In this document: positions 59,632 through 64,000 of the stretch, piece by piece
Numbering within the stretch: the stretch's first letter is position 1
Layout of the letters: every line of letters begins with the position of its first letter
Assembly: GCA_964515335.1 (NCBI GenBank)
Contig: CAZETS010000013.1
Span: 19,769-83,768, forward strand
From: TMED88 sp964515335
Lineage (GTDB): Bacteria; Myxococcota_A; UBA9160; UBA4427
DNA length: 64,000 bases
Direction of reading: 5' to 3'
Translations under genes and position numbers: made by a program
The notes under the pieces: generated by a model
The model's input: only the letters and a program-made list of their open reading frames with translations
Databases searched by the model: none
What the model was told of the DNA's origin: nothing

Positions 59632-60324
59632 ATGAAGGCAGTCATCCTCGCGGGAGGCCTGGGGACCCGGCTTCGCCCGTTCACGGAGATCATTCCGAAG
59701 CCCCTCTTGCCCATCGGCGAGAAGGCCGTGCTCGAGGTCCAGATCGAACACCTGAAGGCCCATGGCTTCGACGAGGTGATCCTCGCCACGAACTACAAGT
59801 CGGAGTACATCGAGAACTTCTTCGGCGACGGCTCCCGCTACGGCGTCGAGCTGACCATCAGCAAGGAAGAGAAGCCGCTCGGAACCGTCGGGCCGCTCTG
59901 CCTGATTCGAGACCGGCTCACCGAGCCGTTCGTCGTGATGAACGGCGACGTTCTCTCCGCCATCGACTTCACTCGATTCCATCGCTTCGCTCTCGATTCG
60001 GACGCCCTCCTGACGATCGCGATCAAGAAGATGATCACGCCTTTCGCCTTTGGGGACATCTTCTTCGAGGGCGATCGCGTGACGGGCATCGAAGAGAAGC
60101 CGGACGTGGTCAACTACGTGTTGGCGGGGATCTACGTCATGCGCCCCGGCATCTTCGACCTGATACCCGACTCGGAGTACTTCGGGATGGACAGCCTGAT
60201 CCGCTTGATGTTGAAGCGTGACATGCTGGTCAGGAAGTACGAGATGGACGAGTACTGGCTGGACATCGGCCGCGCAGACGATTTCGAGAAGGCGCAGGAG
60301 CTCTACAAGAGCAAGTCCGGGTGA
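59632..60324 (+). CDS. Sugar-phosphate nucleotidylyltransferase
   Basis: The 230-residue protein has the NTP-transferase start AVILAGGLGTRLRPFTEIIPKPLLPI, with the pyrophosphorylase GG-x-GTR-L and the KP lysine, VVMNGDVLSAIDF for the metal aspartate and a truncated C-terminus. It activates a sugar-1-phosphate with UTP or GTP. It is shorter than RmlA or GlmU and lacks a beta-helix domain, as in MurU-like enzymes. ATG at 59632 follows GAGGAAGGAAAG. Codon use is less GC-biased than in the left half of the window, as for other glycan genes. Confidence 0.9.
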   Translation: MKAVILAGGLGTRLRPFTEIIPKPLLPIGEKAVLEVQIEHLKAHGFDEVILATNYKSEYIENFFGDGSRYGVELTISKEEKPLGTVGPLCLIRDRLTEPFVVMNGDVLSAIDFTRFHRFALDSDALLTIAIKKMITPFAFGDIFFEGDRVTGIEEKPDVVNYVLAGIYVMRPGIFDLIPDSEYFGMDSLIRLMLKRDMLVRKYEMDEYWLDIGRADDFEKAQELYKSKSG

Positions 60325-60370
60325 CCCGGCTGCCCGGTAGGGCACCAGCCGAGCGTGAGACGGCCGACGC

Positions 60371-61234
60371 TCAGCCGCCGTCCACCGCGTAGCCGAGCGA
60401 CTCCAGGCGCGCGAGGTCAGCGGGGTCGAAGGCTTCCAGTGATTGCCCCGGGTAGCGGTGGAGCTGGGCGGGTGGCTCGACGAGCCCCGCGAGCTCGGCC
60501 AGGCGCTCCGGGCTGGCGGTGATCCCGACACCCTCGGCGAGGCGCTCGATGGTCGCCTGTGGGGCCTCGCAGAGGTCTTCGAAGCGGATCACCAGCGTGC
60601 GCCCGGGAAAGTCCGCCATCCTGGAGAGCGCGAGCGCGTTGGCTTCGACCCAGAAGCGCAGCGCGGCGGGTGGCGTGACGTCGCGCACGCCGTGGACCCT
60701 TCCGAATCTGGCCAGTTGATTGAGGTTGTTCGAGAAGGCCATGTCCAGGCCATGCCGCGTCACGTGCACGTAACGGGCGTGCGGCCATCCCTTCAGGAAG
60801 TGGTGCACGAAGAGGTGCGTGGTGGGCTCCTTCCAGCCCCACACGCCGGCCGCATGGCGGCGGCACCCGCCACGCAGGCGCACTCGGAGCCGCTCGAGCA
60901 GCCATCGTGTCGGGCGGCTGCCGAAGTTGTCGGTCCGATACAGGTCGAGGGCCGCCCGAACCAGGTAGGCCGCCTCGGACCCCGAGCGAAGCAGCCCTCC
61001 ACGCATCCGGCTGCGCTCCATCATCCGCATCCCGGGCTGCAGCGCGTCGAGATCGTCGAACTCGCCCGCCAGGAGCGCGCGGGGCCGGAAGAAGAGGAGG
61101 TTCGACCAGAGGTCGTCGAAGGCCTGGTTGCAGTCGCCCCCCATGTCGACGCCCAGGCCGGAAAGGACTCGCGCCACTACGCGCGTACCGCTGCCGCCGA
61201 CGCCGCCGACGATGATGGGGGAGGGAGGGGTCAT
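60371..61234 (-). CDS. Sulfotransferase-family protein
   Basis: The 287-residue protein has a P-loop-like IIVGGVGGSGTRVVARVL at residues 7-24 and the later VHVTRHGLDMAFSNNLNQL and LVIRFEDLCEAPQATIERLA, which match PAPS-dependent sulfotransferases. It probably sulfates a hydroxyl on the surface glycan made by the neighbouring genes, but a lipid target cannot be excluded. ATG at 61234 is chosen over an upstream in-frame ATG since the P-loop must be near the N-terminus; the ribosome-binding site is weak. Confidence 0.83.
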   Translation of the reverse strand: MTPPSPIIVGGVGGSGTRVVARVLSGLGVDMGGDCNQAFDDLWSNLLFFRPRALLAGEFDDLDALQPGMRMMERSRMRGGLLRSGSEAAYLVRAALDLYRTDNFGSRPTRWLLERLRVRLRGGCRRHAAGVWGWKEPTTHLFVHHFLKGWPHARYVHVTRHGLDMAFSNNLNQLARFGRVHGVRDVTPPAALRFWVEANALALSRMADFPGRTLVIRFEDLCEAPQATIERLAEGVGITASPERLAELAGLVEPPAQLHRYPGQSLEAFDPADLARLESLGYAVDGG

Positions 61235-61393
61235 CGGCTCACCGCCTGCCCTCGTGCGAACGCACTGCGAGATGGTCGGGCACACCGTCGCTCTACGTCG
61301 CTTCGCCGAGCCGACTTGAGCCGGGTTCGCTCGAGTGAGAGCGCCTCTCTGCGTGAGTTCAGCCCGACCGCTCGGCTCTGCGCCGGCCGGCAG

Positions 61394-61425
61394 CTTCCTG
61401 TCTAGACGCTTCGAGATTCAGGAAG
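61394..61425. repeat. Inverted repeat upstream of the ZIP-permease gene
   Basis: CTTCCTG at 61394-61400 and CAGGAAG at 61419-61425 are perfect complements 18 bases apart; TCT and AGA inside extend the stem. It lies 68 bases before the GTG start. GGCTCTGCGCCG also occurs twice, at 61374 and 61482. Either could be a metal-responsive operator. Confidence 0.4.
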
Positions 61426-61492
61426 AGCTCGAAATTTCCGCTGTCGTGAAACGGCCACCACGCGGCTCGCTCAGCCGGCTAGGCTCTGCGCC

Positions 61493-63316
61493 GTGAACGA
61501 CGCCAACCTCGCACTCGGCCTGGCCATCGCCACGCTCGGCTTCGGCCCCCTCCTCGCCTGGGCGATGGAGGGGCGAGCCTCGCTGCGCGCCGGGCTCGAC
61601 GGCTTCGTGCTGGTGATGACGGCGGGGCTGGCGCTGGTGTTCCTGCTTCCGGACGCCTACGAGGGCGCGGGCATCGTCGCCCTGCCGATCGCCGCCGTCG
61701 GCCTCTTTCTTCCCGGTTGGGCCGAGCGGTCCCTGCGACCGGCCACCGACCGATCGACACCGCGCTTCGACATCGCCCTCGCGGTGGCCGGGCTCCTCTT
61801 CCATTGTGCGGTCGACGGGGCCGCGCTGGCGACTGCGGGCAGCGCGGCCCTCGGCGCGGCGTCGACCACGGGCATCGACGTGACGTTGGCGGTCGTCGCC
61901 CACCGACTGCCGGTGGGTCTCTTCGTCTGGTCGGCCGTTTCTTCGGTGGCCGGACGGCGCGTGGCCTGGCTCGGTTTGTCGGGTTTGATGGTCGCTACGG
62001 GCGCCGGCTTCGTCCTCGGGCCGGCGCTCACGTCGATCGATGGTGGCTGGATCCCCGTGGCCCCGCTCGTCGAAGCGCTGTTGGCGGGCGGCCTGCTCCA
62101 CGTCGTCGTGGGCCACGACGCGGTGCGCCGCTCGACCTCCGGCGGCGAAGCGTGGGCCGGTGCGGGGGCCTTGCTGGCGCTCGCGCTGATCGCCTTGGTG
62201 CCCGTCGCATCGCACTCGGTGCTCGCGCAGGCCTGGGAGACGGGACATCGCCTCTTCGTCGAGGCGAGCCCGGCGATCCTGCTGGGCTTCCTCGGCGCAG
62301 GCCTGCTGAGCCTGGTTCCGCAGGGTACGCTCGATCGATACATGCGGGGCAAGACGGCGCTCGGCAGCGCGGTGCGCGGCGTCGTATTCGGGCTGCCGAT
62401 TCCGATCTGCTCGTGCGGCGTCGTTCCGCTCTACCGCGGTCTCATGCAGAAGGGCCTGCCCCCGGCGGCCGCGGCGGCCTTCCTCGTGGCGACGCCCGAG
62501 CTCGGGATCGACGCGGTCGCGATCTCGTTGCCGCTTCTGGGTTGGGAGATGACGTTGGTTCGCGTTCTGGCGGCGACGTTGTTGGCGTTGTGCGTTGGTC
62601 TCGCCGTGGCCGCGATCGTGCCCGCCAGCGAGACGCCGCCGAGCGCCCGGGCCGGGGACGACGAGATCGAAGAGCGGGGGCAGGGGCTCGAGGGGGCGCT
62701 CCGCTACGGCTTCGTCGACTCGCTCGACGAGCTCGGGCCCTGGATCCTGGCGGGGATCGCGCTGGCGGCGCTCGTCGAGCCGGTCCTCGACCCGAGCTGG
62801 CTGGCGGCGGTGCCCCGCTACGCGGAGATCCCCTTGTTCGCCTCGCTGTCCGCGCCGATCTACGTGTGCGCGTCGGCCGCCACACCGATCGGCGCGACCT
62901 TTGCGGCCAAGGGCGTGAGTGCGGGCGCCGTCATTGCCTTCCTGCTGGTCGGCCCGGCCACGAACGTGACGACCTACGGCGCCGTGCACGCCTTTCATGG
63001 CCGCAACCGCACGCTGCTGCTCGGCGCGATCCTCCTGGGCGCGTCGCTCTTTCTCGGCGCCGGCGTGAATCTCCTGGTGGGCGGTCAGCTCCCGGTTCCG
63101 GTCATGGACCCCGAGCACGCCGTCGGTCCGATCTCGAGCGTGTCGGCGCTGCTGCTCGTCGGGCTTCTCGTCGCTTCGGTCCTGCGGCAGGGACCGCGCG
63201 GCTTCCTGGCGCGTCTCGGCTTCGAGGGACGCGGCCACGATCACCACCACGCGGGCGATGCCGCCGGCGGTCAGGCGGCTCCGGGCGGCACCCGCCCGCA
63301 TAGCGCCGCCGGCTGA
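61493..63316 (+). CDS. Fusion of ZIP-like domain and SO_0444/ArsP-type permease
   Basis: The 607-residue membrane protein has two parts. Residues 1-235 are seven or eight segments with FHCAVDGAAL (His104, Asp108) and AHRLPVGL (His137), degenerate versions of the metal-site HNxxDG and HExPH motifs of ZIP transporters. Residues 245-590 are a DUF318-type permease with PICSCGVVPLYRG (Cys306, Cys308), ATPELGIDA and GPATNVTTY, the signatures of the SO_0444 Cu/Zn and ArsP groups. A GHDHHHAG stretch near the end could bind metal. Export of a soft metal or an organo-metalloid is plausible. GTG start. Confidence 0.83.
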   Translation: MNDANLALGLAIATLGFGPLLAWAMEGRASLRAGLDGFVLVMTAGLALVFLLPDAYEGAGIVALPIAAVGLFLPGWAERSLRPATDRSTPRFDIALAVAGLLFHCAVDGAALATAGSAALGAASTTGIDVTLAVVAHRLPVGLFVWSAVSSVAGRRVAWLGLSGLMVATGAGFVLGPALTSIDGGWIPVAPLVEALLAGGLLHVVVGHDAVRRSTSGGEAWAGAGALLALALIALVPVASHSVLAQAWETGHRLFVEASPAILLGFLGAGLLSLVPQGTLDRYMRGKTALGSAVRGVVFGLPIPICSCGVVPLYRGLMQKGLPPAAAAAFLVATPELGIDAVAISLPLLGWEMTLVRVLAATLLALCVGLAVAAIVPASETPPSARAGDDEIEERGQGLEGALRYGFVDSLDELGPWILAGIALAALVEPVLDPSWLAAVPRYAEIPLFASLSAPIYVCASAATPIGATFAAKGVSAGAVIAFLLVGPATNVTTYGAVHAFHGRNRTLLLGAILLGASLFLGAGVNLLVGGQLPVPVMDPEHAVGPISSVSALLLVGLLVASVLRQGPRGFLARLGFEGRGHDHHHAGDAAGGQAAPGGTRPHSAAG

Positions 63317-63356
63317 CCTTCCTTTCTCTTTATCTGCCGCGGCGAGGCTCCACGTG

Positions 63357-64000
63357 ATGGTCACTCGAATTCTCTCGATGGCTCTGGGCAGCGTCGTTTC
63401 GCTGAGTCTCGTGGCTTGGGGAGGGCCTGCCCGGGCGACGTCGCAAGAGCCCCGCCAGGCCGCCACGAAGGAGCCCACCGAGAAGGCGGCAGCAGGCCTC
63501 GAGAACCCTGCCGACGCCGAGCCGGTCGTCTACGGCAATCGTTCGAAATTCTTCGACAGGACGCCGCCCGCCTTTCGCCCCGATCCCGATTGGCGCAGTG
63601 CGTTCGGTGAAGACCTGGCAGATGCCGAACCGCAGTGGTCCCAGGGTTTCGAAGAACTCATCATCCGAGACTACTTCGGCGACAGGAAGGGCGGGGTCTT
63701 CCTCGATGTCGGCTGCAGCGAGCCGCGGAGGAACAGTACGACCTACTACCTGGAGAACGAGCTGGGGTGGACGGGCATCGGAATCGATGCTTCGCCCTGG
63801 CTGGCCAATGCCTGGGCGAAGCATCGGCCCAACTCGAAGTTCGTCTCACATGCCGTAACCGACGTAGACGGCGAGCAGGTGACTTTCTACATCGGGTTCG
63901 TCAGCGCACTCGACGAAGAGGCGCTCGAACCTTTCGGCGGGAAGATGCGAGAGATCGAGGTCACGACGATGACGCTCGACACCCTCCTCGAGGAGAACGG
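63357..64000 (+). CDS. Exported FkbM-type methyltransferase, 3' truncated
   Basis: The frame is open from ATG at 63357 to the window end (214 codons). Residues 1-28 form a Sec signal (ILSMALGSVVSLSLVAWG, cleavage near ARA). After a charged, probably disordered stretch (residues 30-80), GVFLDVGCSEPRRNSTTYYL matches the SAM-binding glycine motif of FkbM methyltransferases and GIGIDASPW the acidic strand end. VTTMTLDTLL is the usual start of the family's second half. FkbM proteins methylate sugar hydroxyls in the cytoplasm, so export is odd since SAM is not known in the periplasm. A GTG at 63354 is an alternative start. Confidence 0.8.
   Translation, partial: MVTRILSMALGSVVSLSLVAWGGPARATSQEPRQAATKEPTEKAAAGLENPADAEPVVYGNRSKFFDRTPPAFRPDPDWRSAFGEDLADAEPQWSQGFEELIIRDYFGDRKGGVFLDVGCSEPRRNSTTYYLENELGWTGIGIDASPWLANAWAKHRPNSKFVSHAVTDVDGEQVTFYIGFVSALDEEALEPFGGKMREIEVTTMTLDTLLEEN

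Noticed and set aside
61418..63478. 686-codon open frame on the minus strand opposite the ZIP-permease gene
   Set aside because: The translation is low-complexity Arg/Gly/Glu sequence, and the opposite strand encodes a clear membrane protein with family motifs.

Overview
The window is very GC-rich, with third codon positions almost always G or C, and is densely packed with genes. It carries Gram-negative hallmarks: lipoproteins with lipoboxes, an MlaC-like lipid-transport protein, an outer-membrane beta-barrel protein, an O-unit flippase and a sigma-54 (NtrC-type) regulator. Many acyl-CoA enzymes, CaiB-type CoA-transferases, sulfotransferases and M48 lipoproteins suggest a free-living deltaproteobacterial-type lineage (Myxococcota, Desulfobacterota or Binatota). 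That placement is inference; no rRNA or tRNA gene is present to fix it. I saw no insertion sequence, phage gene or CRISPR array.

Left part (1-31 kb). A 5'-truncated MEMO-AMMECR1 fusion and a small ferredoxin (1-1541) lead into a molybdenum-hydroxylase operon: FAD subunit, 2Fe-2S subunit, Mo subunit and a MoaD/ThiS-like protein (1669-5572). Then come scattered lipid or xenobiotic genes: quinone oxidoreductase, CoA-transferase and a tandem pair of acyl-CoA dehydrogenases. Next is a signalling block of two tandem paralogous histidine kinases, an NtrC-type response regulator and a PspA-like protein (11.5-16.1 kb), preceded by a sigma-54-like promoter. After it lie a DUF3127 protein with an SSB-like tail, a sulfatase-like lipoprotein and an SDR. 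Three zinc-ligand-free ribosomal proteins (L28, L31 type B, S14) sit beside a valyl-tRNA synthetase of the actinobacterial/archaeal-like kind. A sulfotransferase and a TetR regulator diverge from an AT-rich gap. The stretch ends with a DUF2914 lipoprotein, a histidine phosphatase, a LOG protein, a TPR/double cyclic-nucleotide-binding protein and a DUF3313-like lipoprotein.

Middle (30-48.8 kb). A TraF/FadL-like outer-membrane protein is followed by two paralogous M48 metalloprotease lipoproteins that bracket a kinase-like phosphotransferase, a carboxylesterase and an acyl-CoA ligase. Then come a second CoA-transferase, a membrane-anchored cysteine phosphatase, a DegT-type aminotransferase, an octahaem cytochrome fused to HEAT and TPR repeats, an MlaC-like protein, a decayed PQQ-dependent glucose dehydrogenase, aroB and a TPR protein.

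Right part (48.8-64 kb). This is a surface-polysaccharide locus. It has a flippase, a minus-strand operon (aminotransferase, glycosyltransferase, asparagine-synthase-like protein lacking its Cys nucleophile, NeuD-like acyltransferase) and a plus-strand run (deacetylase-like protein, nucleotide-sugar dehydrogenase, epimerase/dehydratase, nucleotidyltransferase). A sulfotransferase follows on the minus strand. TTG start codons are concentrated here. The window closes with a ZIP-like/permease fusion and the start of an apparently exported FkbM-type methyltransferase.

The most interesting points for follow-up are the kinase pair with PspA, the glutaminase-dead AsnB-like protein in the glycan locus, the SSB-like tail on DUF3127, the ZIP-permease fusion, the exported FkbM protein and the MoaD-like gene attached to the Mo-hydroxylase operon.
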